DNA from: Inconstantimicrobium porci
GTDB taxonomy: Bacteria > Bacillota > Clostridia > Clostridiales > Clostridiaceae
Assembly (NCBI RefSeq): GCF_009696465.1
Contig: NZ_VULX01000015.1
Span: 1 to 64,000, forward strand
Direction: 5' to 3'
Length of the DNA: 64,000 nt
The first letter of the stretch is position 1. Every line of letters begins with the position of its first letter. Positions 55,701 through 64,000 of this stretch are shown one piece after another. The notes beneath the pieces were generated by a model. The model had not been told where the DNA came from and made no database searches. It saw nothing but the letters and a program-made list of their open reading frames with translations. The position numbers and the translations under genes were made by a program.

Positions 55701-57125
55701 TTATTGTGCTTTTAGTTTTTTCATAACTGAAATAATATAGTCTCTCTTTATAAATACTATAATAGCAATTATAAATATAATTACATATCTTATTATAAAA
55801 TGTTCATAAAACGCCATCATCACAAACGAACTTAATGTTAATGCAATTGAAACTAATACAATAAACTTAACATCATATATTTTAGCTTTCTGGGCCTTTT
55901 TCATAAAGAAGTAATGTGCTACACTTAATGCAATATAACCCGCAAGTGTCGTATAAGCTGCTGCAATGTACCCAAAGACAGGTATAAACATAATATTAAG
56001 TACGATGTTTAAAACCGCAGCACAGCTTGTAGCAATCATGATAAGCTTAGTTTTCTTATAGAAGAATTCAATATTAGAAAATAATGAGTATATAAATATA
56101 AAGAATACTCCTAATATTATCGGAGGCATACACCATATAGCATCTTTATACTTTGGATCAGCCAGTATATGTAATATCTCTGGTGCAAAAATTACAAATG
56201 CAAAACATGCTAATGCAAAAACAATAATTATAGGCTTAGATAATTTACCTATATCATCAAATTCCTTTTTATCAAGCTTTTGATATGTCCATGGTATCCA
56301 TGATGCATTAACAGAGCTTGATACAATCTGGATTATTGTTGCAGCTGAATATGCAACTCCATATAAACCTGCCGCTTCATTACTTACCATTTTACTTATT
56401 ATTATTCTATCTGATGATGATAAAACCTGATTTGATAAAAAATGTGGTATAAGTGGAATGCTAAATACAAGAGCATACTTCCAGTATTTTTTATTGATTC
56501 CTATCTTTCCTCTCTTAATCATCATAATATATAGATATAAACATACTATAAATGTTAAAAGAGATCCACCCAAAGTTTTACTAAACGCTTTATTAAAAGG
56601 CATATATACTACAAATAAATATGCAAGTGCCGCACCACCAACGGCAGTAAACAAACTTATAAATACAGATTTTTTATATTTATAGCTAAACTTCTGCTGT
56701 ACAAACCAAAAATCCAATGCCGGATTTAACCAGATTGAAAGGAACAGCAGATATACCATTGATGTCGGAATATTCAGCAGTCCTATAAGCTGAGCCTTGA
56801 ATACACAGAATATAATCGCAGCAAACGCAGTATTGATTGTAATCAAAGTCAGCATCGATGATGTAAACTCATCAAGTTCATCCTTATAATCTATCATGGC
56901 ATTGCTGTATACACCTATTGGAATACAAAGCGTGACTATTACATTCAGAACACCGTACCAAGCCTGAAATGTATTCATTATTCCGTAATCGCCTTTAGTC
57001 AGTACTCTAGTAAATATCATTGTTGTTATGACACTTATTGCCTTCTGTGCAATGTTAGCAAACATAAACCAGAATGATGCCTTTACAGGCGCAGAAGCAT
57101 CTTTATACATTGCTTTTAATTTCAA
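55701..57125 (-). CDS. oligosaccharide flippase (Wzx/MOP superfamily)
   Basis: A 474-residue membrane protein with 12-14 predicted helices and the Wzx/MviN pattern: ASFWFMFANIAQKAISVITTMIFTRVLTKGDYGIMNTFQAW at the N terminus. It probably flips lipid-linked sugar units for a surface polysaccharide. Single-gene unit, near cell-wall genes (FemX, glycosyltransferase). Substrate cannot be inferred. Confidence 0.88.
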   Translation of the reverse strand: MKLKAMYKDASAPVKASFWFMFANIAQKAISVITTMIFTRVLTKGDYGIMNTFQAWYGVLNVIVTLCIPIGVYSNAMIDYKDELDEFTSSMLTLITINTAFAAIIFCVFKAQLIGLLNIPTSMVYLLFLSIWLNPALDFWFVQQKFSYKYKKSVFISLFTAVGGAALAYLFVVYMPFNKAFSKTLGGSLLTFIVCLYLYIMMIKRGKIGINKKYWKYALVFSIPLIPHFLSNQVLSSSDRIIISKMVSNEAAGLYGVAYSAATIIQIVSSSVNASWIPWTYQKLDKKEFDDIGKLSKPIIIVFALACFAFVIFAPEILHILADPKYKDAIWCMPPIILGVFFIFIYSLFSNIEFFYKKTKLIMIATSCAAVLNIVLNIMFIPVFGYIAAAYTTLAGYIALSVAHYFFMKKAQKAKIYDVKFIVLVSIALTLSSFVMMAFYEHFIIRYVIIFIIAIIVFIKRDYIISVMKKLKAQ

Positions 57126-57262
57126 TTCTACACATCCTATCTAATAATTTATTAACTTTTTATAAAAATATCAAAATACATTTAACGAATAAATTATATT
57201 CCTATTTTCTAAATTTACAATAATCTTTTTGTAAATATCCAATATAAATTATACATCATAAA

Positions 57263-57296
57263 ACAAAAGGCAGAAATATCAAATAATATTTCCGCC
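57263..57296 (-). terminator. terminator of the first NlpC/P60 gene
   Basis: GGCAGAAATAT (57269-57279) and ATATTTCCGCC (57286-57296) pair with one mismatch; the minus strand continues TTTTGTTTTA. Confidence 0.7.
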
Positions 57297-57331
57297 TCTG
57301 TATTTTTAAACTTTTATTATTTTCTCGCTTA

Positions 57332-58582
57332 TTAACCAATTACTCTTCTTGCACTTGAATAATGATATATTGGTCCTACCTTAACAACATCGCCTGTTCT
57401 TGGAGCATGTATCATCTGTCCACCGCCAACATATATACCAACGTGTCCTCCACCATTAGTGAAAACTAAATCTCCTGGTTGAAGTTCTGAATATGAAACT
57501 GATCTACCTGTTCTTAACTGTTCTCCTGTCCAGCCTCCTATTTCTATGCCAGCTGCATTTCTATAAACATATGATGTAAAACCTGAACAATCAAATACAT
57601 TAGGCCCTTTTCCACCTGAAACATATGGTCTCCCCCTGAATTGATATGCATATGCTATTATTGATGAAACATTACCACTATATGTTCCTCTATTTAAACT
57701 TACCCCAGTACTTTCGCTTCCTGCTGTTACATTTGATGAACTACTTTGCTGCTTACTTGCTATAATATCTTTTGCTTTTTCGATATATTCTTTAGCCTGA
57801 TTATCAATTTCATCAGTTGTTATACTTTCTCTTGCAGCTGTAAGCATTTCAATAGCATTTCTTAATTCTGAAATACTGCTTGTATCCTTTTTAATTATTG
57901 AAATTGGATACTCAATTAAAGTTTTTTCACTATCTGCTAGATTAACAGTAACCTTTTTCTTTTCTTCTTTTAACCTATCAACTTCAACCTGCTGCTCTGC
58001 TTTTAATTTATTAAGTTTTTTCATTTCAACTTTGTTTTTTTCATTTATTTTGTTAATTTCATCTTTCTTGTCCTGAAGTTCCTGCTTTTTATTATCCAGA
58101 ACCTTCTTTTGATTCTCAATATCTGAAATTACCTGCTTATCAATCTTCATAACCTTACCAACTGCTTGTACCTTATTAATTAAGTCACTTATACTCGTTG
58201 AAGAAAATAAAATTGATATATAGCTTTCATTACCTCCAGATTTGTATATAGCTCTCATTCTTTCACCAAAAGCCTGCTGCTTCTTTTCAAAATTTTCTTT
58301 TACCTTATCTATATCTTTCTGTACTAAAACTATATCAGCTTTTATATCCTCAATATTCTTATCATTTTCTTGAATATTTTTTACTAATGGTTCTATTTGA
58401 GCATCTAATACTTCTATCTTATCGGTTAATGTATTTATTTTGCTATTAACTTCATCTAATTTCTGTTTATTATAATGCATCTCCTGCTTTTGAGCATCTG
58501 TTAATGGTTCTGCAAACGCTGTAAAGCTTGTTCCGGCCAGTAGAGTTATTGCTAAAAGAGTTGAAATCGTATTCTTTTTCAT
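57332..58582 (-). CDS. secreted PcsB-like NlpC/P60 peptidoglycan hydrolase, copy 1
   Basis: A 416-residue exported protein. Signal peptide (residues 1-24, ...TSFTAFA-EPL), long coiled coil (about 30-240, KLDEVNSKINTLTDKIEVL repeating heptads), a Ser-rich linker (about 280-300) and a C-terminal NlpC/P60 cysteine peptidase with DCSGFTSYVY (catalytic Cys), GGHVGIYVGGGQ (catalytic His) and HAPRTG. The architecture is that of PcsB/SagA/CwlO-type enzymes cutting stem peptides; these are often activated by FtsEX through the coiled coil. It is a tandem duplicate of the next gene. Confidence 0.92.
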   Translation of the reverse strand: MKKNTISTLLAITLLAGTSFTAFAEPLTDAQKQEMHYNKQKLDEVNSKINTLTDKIEVLDAQIEPLVKNIQENDKNIEDIKADIVLVQKDIDKVKENFEKKQQAFGERMRAIYKSGGNESYISILFSSTSISDLINKVQAVGKVMKIDKQVISDIENQKKVLDNKKQELQDKKDEINKINEKNKVEMKKLNKLKAEQQVEVDRLKEEKKKVTVNLADSEKTLIEYPISIIKKDTSSISELRNAIEMLTAARESITTDEIDNQAKEYIEKAKDIIASKQQSSSSNVTAGSESTGVSLNRGTYSGNVSSIIAYAYQFRGRPYVSGGKGPNVFDCSGFTSYVYRNAAGIEIGGWTGEQLRTGRSVSYSELQPGDLVFTNGGGHVGIYVGGGQMIHAPRTGDVVKVGPIYHYSSARRVIG

Positions 58583-58618
58583 AATCTTTTTATAAATCGT
58601 TCTTTTAAAATTAAAATA

Positions 58619-58666
58619 ACGAATTTTTCCTCCCCTCGTTATTATTATTACAATTTGATTACAAAT
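58619..58666 (-). repeat. duplicated leader of NlpC/P60 gene, copy 1
   Basis: A 48-bp block identical at 46 positions to 60142-60189. On the minus strand it includes GTAATCAAATTGTAATAAT, then GGGGAGGAAAAATTCGTTA. A -10 TATAAT lies just upstream of both copies, so the block is the start of the mRNA leader. Confidence 0.7.
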
Positions 58667-58797
58667 ATTATTATATCACTATTATTCCATAATAATCATT
58701 AAAATACAATTTTTTATAGTTTATCTTATATTAACTTTTTGTAAATGTTTCTTATAAATCACATTTAAAACCTTTTTCCATGCTATTTACTACACAT

Positions 58798-58828
58798 AAA
58801 AAACGAAGGTATCGCTCGATACCTTCGT
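58798..58828 (-). terminator. terminator of the second NlpC/P60 gene
   Basis: ACGAAGGTATCG (58803-58814) and CGATACCTTCGT (58817-58828) make a twelve-pair stem, followed on the minus strand by TTTTT. Confidence 0.85.
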
Positions 58829-58863
58829 CTGTATACTTTTAAATTCTTTTTATTTTAAAACTA

Positions 58864-60114
58864 TTAACCAATAACTCTTCTTGCACCACAATAATTATAT
58901 ATTGGTCCTACCTTTACGCTTTCCCCTGTTCTTGGAGCATGTATCATGTTTCCATTACCTACATAAATACCAACATGACCACCACCATTAGTGAAAACTA
59001 AATCTCCTGGCTGAAGTTCTGAGTATGATACTGATTTACCAACTCCCATCTGATCATAAGTAGTTCTACCAATTGAAATTCCAGCTGCATTACTATAAAC
59101 ATATGATGTAAAACCTGAGCAATCAAAAGAACTTGGTCCTGTTGCCCCATAAACATATGGTATTCCCTGGAATTGATATGCATACGCTAATAGCGATGAT
59201 GTACTTCCACCTTGTCCTCTGTTTACACCTGAACCAGTGCTAGTAGATCCTGCTGTTGATGAACTGCTTTGCTGTCTGCTTGATATAATATCTTTTGCTT
59301 TTTCAATATACGCTTTAGCCTGATTGTCAATTTCATCAGTTGTTATCTGAGTTCTAGCAGATCTAAGCATTTCAATAGCATTTCTTAATTCTGAAATACT
59401 GCTTGAATCTTTTTTGATTATTGAAATTGGATATTCAATTAAAGGCTTTTCACTATCTGCTAAATTAACAGTAACCTTCTTCTTTTCTTCTTTTAGCTTA
59501 TCAACTTCAACCTGTTGTTCTGCTTTTAACTTGTTAAGTTTTTCTATCTTAACTTTATTTTCTTCATTTATCTTGTTAATTTCATCTTTCTTATTCTGAA
59601 GTTCCTTCTTCTTATTGTCAAGAACCTTCTTCTGAGCTTCTATATCTGAAATTATCTGTTTATCAAGCTTCATAATCTTTCCAACAGCCTGTACTTTATC
59701 AATTAAGTCACTTAAGCTTGTTGAAGAAAATAAAATTGATATGTAACTTTCATTACCTCCAGATTTGTATATAGCTCTCATTCTTTCACCAAAAGCCTGT
59801 TGCTTCTTATCAAGTTTCTCTTGAGCTACTTTAATATCTTTCTCCACTAACACTATATCAGATTTTATATTTTCAATCTTCTTATCATTTTCTTGAACCT
59901 TCCATACTAATGGCTCAATCTGAGTTGTTAATGCATCTATTTTATCAGTTAATTTGTTTATTTTGCTATTTACTTCATCTAATTTCTGTTTATTTTGCTG
60001 TATCTCTTGTTTTTGAGCATTAGTTAACGGTTCTGCATATGCTGTAAAACATGTTCCCGCTAATAGAGTTATCGCTAAAAGAGTTGAAATCGACTTCTTT
60101 TTCATAATATTCAT
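58864..60114 (-). CDS. secreted PcsB-like NlpC/P60 peptidoglycan hydrolase, copy 2
   Basis: A 416-residue paralogue of the gene just downstream with the same layout: signal peptide ending ...TCFTAYA, coiled coil to about residue 240, Ser-rich linker, and NlpC/P60 domain with FDCSGFTSYVYSN, GGHVGIYVGNG and HAPRTGE. Pairwise identity is high in the coiled coil and catalytic region and lower in the linker and substrate-binding loop (GATGPSS here, GGKGPNV in copy 1). AAAGGAACG precedes ATG 60114; an ATG nine bases later is also possible. Likely a partner of FtsEX (inference). Confidence 0.92.
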   Translation of the reverse strand: MNIMKKKSISTLLAITLLAGTCFTAYAEPLTNAQKQEIQQNKQKLDEVNSKINKLTDKIDALTTQIEPLVWKVQENDKKIENIKSDIVLVEKDIKVAQEKLDKKQQAFGERMRAIYKSGGNESYISILFSSTSLSDLIDKVQAVGKIMKLDKQIISDIEAQKKVLDNKKKELQNKKDEINKINEENKVKIEKLNKLKAEQQVEVDKLKEEKKKVTVNLADSEKPLIEYPISIIKKDSSSISELRNAIEMLRSARTQITTDEIDNQAKAYIEKAKDIISSRQQSSSSTAGSTSTGSGVNRGQGGSTSSLLAYAYQFQGIPYVYGATGPSSFDCSGFTSYVYSNAAGISIGRTTYDQMGVGKSVSYSELQPGDLVFTNGGGHVGIYVGNGNMIHAPRTGESVKVGPIYNYCGARRVIG

Positions 60115-60141
60115 ATAAATTCGTTCCTTTATGATTAATCT

Positions 60142-60222
60142 AACGAATTTTTCCTCCCCCAGTTATTATTATTACAATTTGATTACAAAAGTTATTATAC
60201 CACTAAATACCTATCTTCGACA
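60142..60222 (-). promoter_or_regulatory. promoter and duplicated leader of NlpC/P60 copy 2 with Spo0A box
   Basis: On the minus strand TTGTCG and TATAAT are separated by about 18 bases, upstream of the leader block shared with 58619-58666. TGTCGAA (60216-60222) overlaps the -35 region, the place from which Spo0A-P activates or blocks some promoters. Copy 1 has the -10 and leader but not this box. Confidence 0.45.
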
Positions 60223-60393
60223 ACGTAAATAATTAACATTTCTAATTTTCATACTAATTTTACATTTTATTCACATAGTAGTTTCCTCTTAAAAACTACA
60301 TTTCCCTTGAAAAGAAGAAGAATATTGTATTACAATGATTAATGTATAATTAAATTATATAATTAAAACCCTATGATTAAGGAGGAATACTAT

Positions 60394-61734
60394 TTGTATA
60401 AATTCATAGAAGCTAACGAACTTGATATAAATGCTTTTAACAAGAACAATAGTAAGGGACATATCTTTCAAACTTCATACTGGGCTGATCTAAAAAAAGA
60501 TTGGAGCCATAAATTCATTATGGGTTATGACGAAAATAATGAAGTGGTGCTTTCTGCCACTATAATATTAAGAAAAGCACCATATATAAACACATACATG
60601 GGTTATATACCAAGAGGTTTTGTATGTGATTATAGCAATAATCAGCTACTTATTGATTTCACAGAATTTTTAAGAGAATTTGCGAAAAGAAATAAAATTG
60701 CATTTATAACAGTTGATCCAGATATACATTTAAATGAAAATGAAATTATCGTTGACAATGGTCTTGAAACTAAAAACTTCTTAAAAAGCATCGGTTATAA
60801 AAATACAGATTCTAAAAACTTTGAAGGCATCCAACCAAATTTTGTTTTCAGACTTCCTTTAGAAACTGAAGGCGATAAAGAAAAAATCAAAAAGGCTACA
60901 TTTAAAAACTTCTCTTCAAAAACTAGATATAATATAAAGGTAGCTGAAGATAGAGGCTTATCTGTAGAAGTATATGATAACAGTAATCTTAATGAAGATG
61001 TACTTACAAAGTTCCATGATATCATGGTTACAACAGGAAAGAGAGATAATTTTATTGTAAGACATAGAGAATACTTTAAAGATATGATTGTTGATCTTGA
61101 TCCTTACTGTAGACTTTATATGATAAAATACAGCTATGAAAAAGATGCTGCTAGATTAAATGAAAAGATATTAAAGCAACAATCTATTCGTGAAAAGGCA
61201 CTTCCTAGAATTGATGAATTCAAAGCTAAAATTGCTGAGGAAACAGATGAAGATAAACTTCATAGATTAAGCAAGAAGCTTCAAGAACAGGAAAACAAGG
61301 TTAAGGAATCAGATAGACAAATTGAGGGCTTCAAAAAGAAACTTACTGAAATAGAACCTTTCAAGGGACAGGAAATATATTTATCAGGCTCTATATACCT
61401 TTATTATGGCAATAAGGCATGGTATCTATATGGCGCATCAGACAATACCCTTAGAGACACAATGCCTAACTTCTTAATGCAGTGGGCAATGATTCAGGAC
61501 AGTATTGATCTTGGATGCTCTATTTATGATTTCAGAGGTGTATCAGGAGATCTTAATCCCGAAAATCCACTATATGGTCTATATAAATTTAAGAAAGGCT
61601 TTAATGGAAACTTTGTAGAATTTATAGGTGAATTTGATCTTGTTGTAAATCCACTTATATATAACCTATATAAGAAAGCTTTTCCTAAATTCAAGGAAGT
61701 TCGTAATAAAATAATGAATAAAAGACAAAAATGA
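60394..61734 (+). CDS. FemX/FemAB-family peptidoglycan interpeptide ligase
   Basis: Uses aminoacyl-tRNA to add an amino acid to the peptidoglycan stem on lipid II. 446 residues with two GNAT-like domains (NSKGHIFQTSYWADLKKDW, YMGYIPRGFVCDY; YLYYGNKAWYLYGASDNT, YDFRGVSGDLNPENPLYGLYKFKKGF) and between them an antiparallel coiled coil (about 255-315), the tRNA-binding arm of FemA. Start TTG 60394 has GGAGG eight bases upstream; ATG 60373 overlaps the RBS. Amino acid specificity is unknown. Confidence 0.9.
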   Translation: MYKFIEANELDINAFNKNNSKGHIFQTSYWADLKKDWSHKFIMGYDENNEVVLSATIILRKAPYINTYMGYIPRGFVCDYSNNQLLIDFTEFLREFAKRNKIAFITVDPDIHLNENEIIVDNGLETKNFLKSIGYKNTDSKNFEGIQPNFVFRLPLETEGDKEKIKKATFKNFSSKTRYNIKVAEDRGLSVEVYDNSNLNEDVLTKFHDIMVTTGKRDNFIVRHREYFKDMIVDLDPYCRLYMIKYSYEKDAARLNEKILKQQSIREKALPRIDEFKAKIAEETDEDKLHRLSKKLQEQENKVKESDRQIEGFKKKLTEIEPFKGQEIYLSGSIYLYYGNKAWYLYGASDNTLRDTMPNFLMQWAMIQDSIDLGCSIYDFRGVSGDLNPENPLYGLYKFKKGFNGNFVEFIGEFDLVVNPLIYNLYKKAFPKFKEVRNKIMNKRQK

Positions 61735-61744
61735 AGAAAAGGGG

Positions 61745-61773
61745 TTGACACTCCTTTTTCTTTATCTTATAAT
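61745..61773 (+). promoter_or_regulatory. tRNA-Pro promoter
   Basis: TTGACA (61745-61750), 17 bases, TATAAT (61768-61773): a perfect sigma-A consensus, 12 bases before the tRNA. Confidence 0.85.
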
Positions 61774-61785
61774 AATACTTGTTGC

Positions 61786-61861
61786 CGGGGTGTGGCGCAG
61801 ATGGGAGCGCGCGTGGTTTGGGACCATGAGGTCGCAGGTTCAATCCCTGTCACCCCGACCA
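61786..61861 (+). tRNA. tRNA-Pro (TGG anticodon)
   Basis: A 76-base cloverleaf with encoded CCA. Acceptor CGGGGTG pairs with CACCCCG; D stem GCGC/GCGC; anticodon stem CGTGG/CCATG with loop TTTGGGA, anticodon TGG at 61819-61821; T stem GCAGG/CCTGT with GTTCAATC-type loop. The C1-G72 pair is characteristic of proline tRNA. TGG can read all four CCN codons with the modified U34. Confidence 0.96.
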
Positions 61862-61862
61862 T

Positions 61863-61897
61863 AAAAAAAGAATTGCTGTTTGCAATTCTTTTTTATT
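61863..61897 (+). terminator. tRNA-Pro terminator
   Basis: AAAGAATTGC-TGTTT-GCAATTCTTTTTT hairpin directly after the tRNA; its end overlaps the stop of the 47-residue gene on the other strand. Confidence 0.85.
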
Positions 61898-62036
61898 TAT
61901 TAGTTTTTCCATCATTAATTATTTCTTTATTATTATAATAAAGTTCATCTTCCTTTCCAGCTGCTTTACATAACGCAAGTGCCAACACTATATCCACTGC
62001 TATAAAAAATATTGCTACTAATATAATTATAAACAT
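61893..62036 (-). CDS. single-helix small membrane protein (47 aa)
   Basis: Opens MFIIILVAIFFIAVDIVLAL, a strong membrane helix over residues 1-22, followed by a polar tail (AAGKEDELYYNNKEIINDG). The ATG (62034-62036) follows AAAGGGTGA. The coding pattern and RBS are good for so short a gene. Function is unknown; small membrane peptides often regulate larger membrane proteins. It lies between tRNA-Pro and the HAD gene. Confidence 0.6.
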   Translation of the reverse strand: MFIIILVAIFFIAVDIVLALALCKAAGKEDELYYNNKEIINDGKTNK

Positions 62037-62234
62037 AATAATCACCCTTTTTTTATCTCATATTTATTATATTGCTCTTCTTTTCAAATTTTATGCATCT
62101 ATTTACAATTTATATTTTACCACATATTACCAATAGCAATCATGTTTGTTTCCTTCTATTTATTTTTTCTTTTAAAATATTATATGATAGTATACTATAA
62201 TATAGTATACAAATTTAATTAGGGGGGAATTTTA

Positions 62235-62888
62235 ATGTTTTCAGATATAAAAGCTGCTATTTTCGATCTTGATGGAACTCTTATTGATTCTATGGGATTA
62301 TGGAATAGTATCGACGTAAATTACTTAAAAAAATTTAATCTTGCAGTTCCTGAAAGACTTCAGGATGATATATGCCATTTAAATTTTCAGGAAACTGCTG
62401 CTTATTTTAAAGATAGATTTAATATACCTGATTCTCTTGATAAAATTATGGCTGACTGGCACAACATGGCCTATGATGCTTATTGTACAAGCATAAAATT
62501 AAAAAAAGGTGTTGTAGAATTCTTACAATTTTTAAAAGATTCAAATATCAAAATTGCTTTAGCTACAAGTAATTCTAATGATCTTCTTGAAGCATCTTTA
62601 AAAGCAAATAAAATTTATGATTTCTTTGATGCCATAACAACTACATCTGAAGTTGAAAGAAATAAAGAATTTCCTGATGTATACCTTCTAGCTGCTAAAA
62701 AGCTTTCTGTAGCTCCTGAAAACTGTCTTGTATTTGAGGACCTACCAACTGCTATAAAAGGTGCTAAAAAAGGCAACATGAAAGTAGTAGGCATTTATGA
62801 TGCGTGGAACGAAGACCAGTGGTCTTTAATTAAAAGCTTATCAGATTATTCAATTAAAGATTATAGAGAACTTCTTATAAAAAATTAA
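62235..62888 (+). CDS. HAD-family phosphatase/phosphoglucomutase-like hydrolase
   Basis: A 217-residue HAD protein with motif I FDLDGTLIDS (catalytic Asp), a helical cap (about 18-85), motif II ALATSNSN, and motif III/IV region EFPDVYLLAAKKL...CLVFEDLPTAIKGAKKGNM. It resembles beta-phosphoglucomutase and pseudouridine-5'-phosphatase-like enzymes; substrate is not determinable. RBS AGGGGGG; own transcript, ending at a bidirectional terminator. Confidence 0.88.
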   Translation: MFSDIKAAIFDLDGTLIDSMGLWNSIDVNYLKKFNLAVPERLQDDICHLNFQETAAYFKDRFNIPDSLDKIMADWHNMAYDAYCTSIKLKKGVVEFLQFLKDSNIKIALATSNSNDLLEASLKANKIYDFFDAITTTSEVERNKEFPDVYLLAAKKLSVAPENCLVFEDLPTAIKGAKKGNMKVVGIYDAWNEDQWSLIKSLSDYSIKDYRELLIKN

Positions 62889-62897
62889 AAAACGATA

Positions 62898-62930
62898 TTT
62901 TTCAATGCAATTTCCTAGACGTTAAAAAAG
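62898..62930 (-). repeat. 33-bp repeat beyond a terminator, copy 2
   Basis: Matches 52290-52322 at 32 of 33 positions (A to G change near the terminator end). It sits between the HAD gene stop and the shared terminator. Confidence 0.75.
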
Positions 62931-62963
62931 TAATCAGACCTATAGATGTCTGATTACTTTTTT
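62924..62963. terminator. bidirectional terminator
   Basis: AGTAATCAGAC (62929-62939) and GTCTGATTACT (62948-62958) form an eleven-pair stem with T tracts on both strands, serving the HAD gene and the glycosyltransferase. Confidence 0.85.
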
Positions 62964-62966
62964 TAT

Positions 62967-64000
62967 TTATATTTTATTATAAATTTCCTGTAGTTGCTGC
63001 ATATATTTGTTTATATTATACTTATCTAAAATATAACTATATGCATTTTCTGCAATTTTATCTGCCATATCCTTGTCAGAATACATCCTCAGCATTGCAT
63101 CAGCAAGCTTTTTCTTAGTTCTTTCATCAAGAATCAATCCGTTATACTCCTGAGTTATAAGATTCTTAAGACCTGATACTGGTGTAGAAATTACAGGCTT
63201 CTTCATAGCCATAGCTTCAAGTACAGCCATAGGTAGGCCTTCTCTTACTGATGGCAAAATAAAGCAGTCAAAAACATTCATATAATCATAAACATTTTTC
63301 TGATATCCTGCAAATATAACTCTGTCTTCTATGTTAAACTGCTTAACTAGATTTTCAAGGCGTTTTCTTTCTTCTCCATCACCAACAATTAGAAGCACTG
63401 AATCTGCAGCTTTATTCTTAATCTCATTAAATGCTTCTATCATTAAGTCAGCGCCCTTTATTTCAAGAAGTCTCCCTAAAAAACCAAAAACATATATACT
63501 ATCTTTTATATTAAACTTACTTTTAAACTCATCTTTATCAGCTATTTTATACTTATTGAATTCATTGAAGTTAAAAGAATTATCCATATAAATAACTTTT
63601 TCAGCATCTACTGAATTGTTATGCTCAAGATAATAATTCTTAACTTCCTTAGAACATGCAATTGACAGTGCATACTTCCTCCTGAAGAATCTATCAATAT
63701 ACTTTAGAGGACCTCTGCCCTTCATCCATTCGTATGGAGTATGCATATGAGACACTACAGGTATCCCCCTTGATCTTCCTGCTAGGTATCCACCTATTGA
63801 TGCTTTAACATCATGTCCATGTATTATATCTATCTGTTCTGACTCAACAACTTTTTTAATCTTCTTTATTTCTGATAATTTTAAGCCACTTATATCTGCA
63901 CAGTATACTTTTATTCCCTTTTCCTCATAGTACTTTCTTAGTGGGTCCCCAGCGCATATAACTATAGGTGTATAATTATTATCTAAATTAGTACAAATAT
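62967..64000 (-). CDS. GT4-family glycosyltransferase, 5' end outside the window
   Basis: Transfers sugar from an activated donor, probably for a surface polymer. The frame stays open to the right edge, so the start is missing; about 344 residues are visible. Upstream of MSHMHTPYEW it reads GYLAGRSRGIPVVSHMHTPYE and IIHGHDVKA, normal GT-B N-terminal motifs. The C-terminal domain has FGFLGRLLEIKGADLMIEAF, LLIVGDGEERKRLE, VIFAGYQKNVYDYMNVFDCFILPSVREGLPMAVLEAMA split by helices, and the EX7E motif (E-G-L-P...E). A shared terminator with the HAD gene lies just after it. Confidence 0.9.
   Translation of the reverse strand, partial: ICTNLDNNYTPIVICAGDPLRKYYEEKGIKVYCADISGLKLSEIKKIKKVVESEQIDIIHGHDVKASIGGYLAGRSRGIPVVSHMHTPYEWMKGRGPLKYIDRFFRRKYALSIACSKEVKNYYLEHNNSVDAEKVIYMDNSFNFNEFNKYKIADKDEFKSKFNIKDSIYVFGFLGRLLEIKGADLMIEAFNEIKNKAADSVLLIVGDGEERKRLENLVKQFNIEDRVIFAGYQKNVYDYMNVFDCFILPSVREGLPMAVLEAMAMKKPVISTPVSGLKNLITQEYNGLILDERTKKKLADAMLRMYSDKDMADKIAENAYSYILDKYNINKYMQQLQEIYNKI

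Noticed and set aside
1-64000. CRISPR array or prophage
   Set aside because: I found no regularly spaced repeats, cas genes, phage structural genes or integrase. The repeats found are dispersed singly in intergenic gaps.
63755-64000. Glycosyltransferase starting at MSHMHTPYE
   Set aside because: The frame upstream continues without a stop to the window edge and encodes normal N-terminal GT-B motifs, so the gene is larger and cut by the window.

Overview
The window is low-GC Firmicute DNA, most like a spore-forming Clostridium or close relative. The evidence is the AT-rich sequence, the gene order whiA-yvcK-rapZ-murB-uvrC and dnaE-pfkA-pyk, a clostridial AbrB with cysteine pairs, a GerS-like lipoprotein, and TGTCGAA (Spo0A-box) sites upstream of abrB. 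Nearly every gene from 5.8 to 60 kb is on the minus strand, as expected for one replication arm.

Left edge (1-5.6 kb) is accessory DNA: the first codons of an IS3-type transposase, a 53-codon orphan gene, and a five-gene restriction-modification operon read leftward. The operon holds an XRE-type regulator, a fused two-domain adenine methyltransferase of the M.FokI type, an unknown 281-residue protein, a McrB-like NTPase and a LlaJI/McrC-like nuclease. Its promoter carries two copies of an ATAACG-N5-CGTTAT operator, one of them filling the -35/-10 spacer. The island abuts the 3' end of rlmD (rumA), a known insertion site for mobile elements.

5.8-12.4 kb: rlmD, a divergent double-P-loop ATPase, a TetR regulator with a small membrane protein, then pyk and pfkA. 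12.7-24.4 kb: dnaE, a chemoreceptor, a Dabb-domain protein, whiA, yvcK, rapZ, murB and uvrC. 24.4-37.3 kb: cell-wall and division genes (class B PBP, FtsW/RodA, FHA protein), uvrBA, a MinJ-like PDZ protein, CtpA-type protease and ftsEX. 37.4-45.5 kb: YitT protein, split transketolase, MazF with an unusual antitoxin, GerS-like lipoprotein, nnrD, acpS, a DUF6514-like protein, a cluster of DnaA boxes, and ssb. 45.8-53.9 kb: two LCP ligases around a YihY protein, a nuclease-helicase, a VanX-like dipeptidase, a DUF1836 protein, and abrB with two promoters and Spo0A boxes. 54-64 kb: rsmI, a TrmN6-like methyltransferase, a Wzx-like flippase, two tandem PcsB-like NlpC/P60 hydrolases, a FemX-like ligase, tRNA-Pro(TGG), a 47-residue membrane peptide, a HAD phosphatase and a glycosyltransferase that runs off the right edge.

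Much of the core serves envelope growth: precursor supply (murB, PBP, FtsW), division-linked hydrolysis (FtsEX with the two coiled-coil NlpC/P60 enzymes), crosslinking (FemX) and polymer attachment (LCP). Less expected items are the hybrid restriction system, the antitoxin without a DNA-binding domain, the DnaA-box cluster, several families of intergenic repeats, and a GC-rich folded element after the VanX-like gene.
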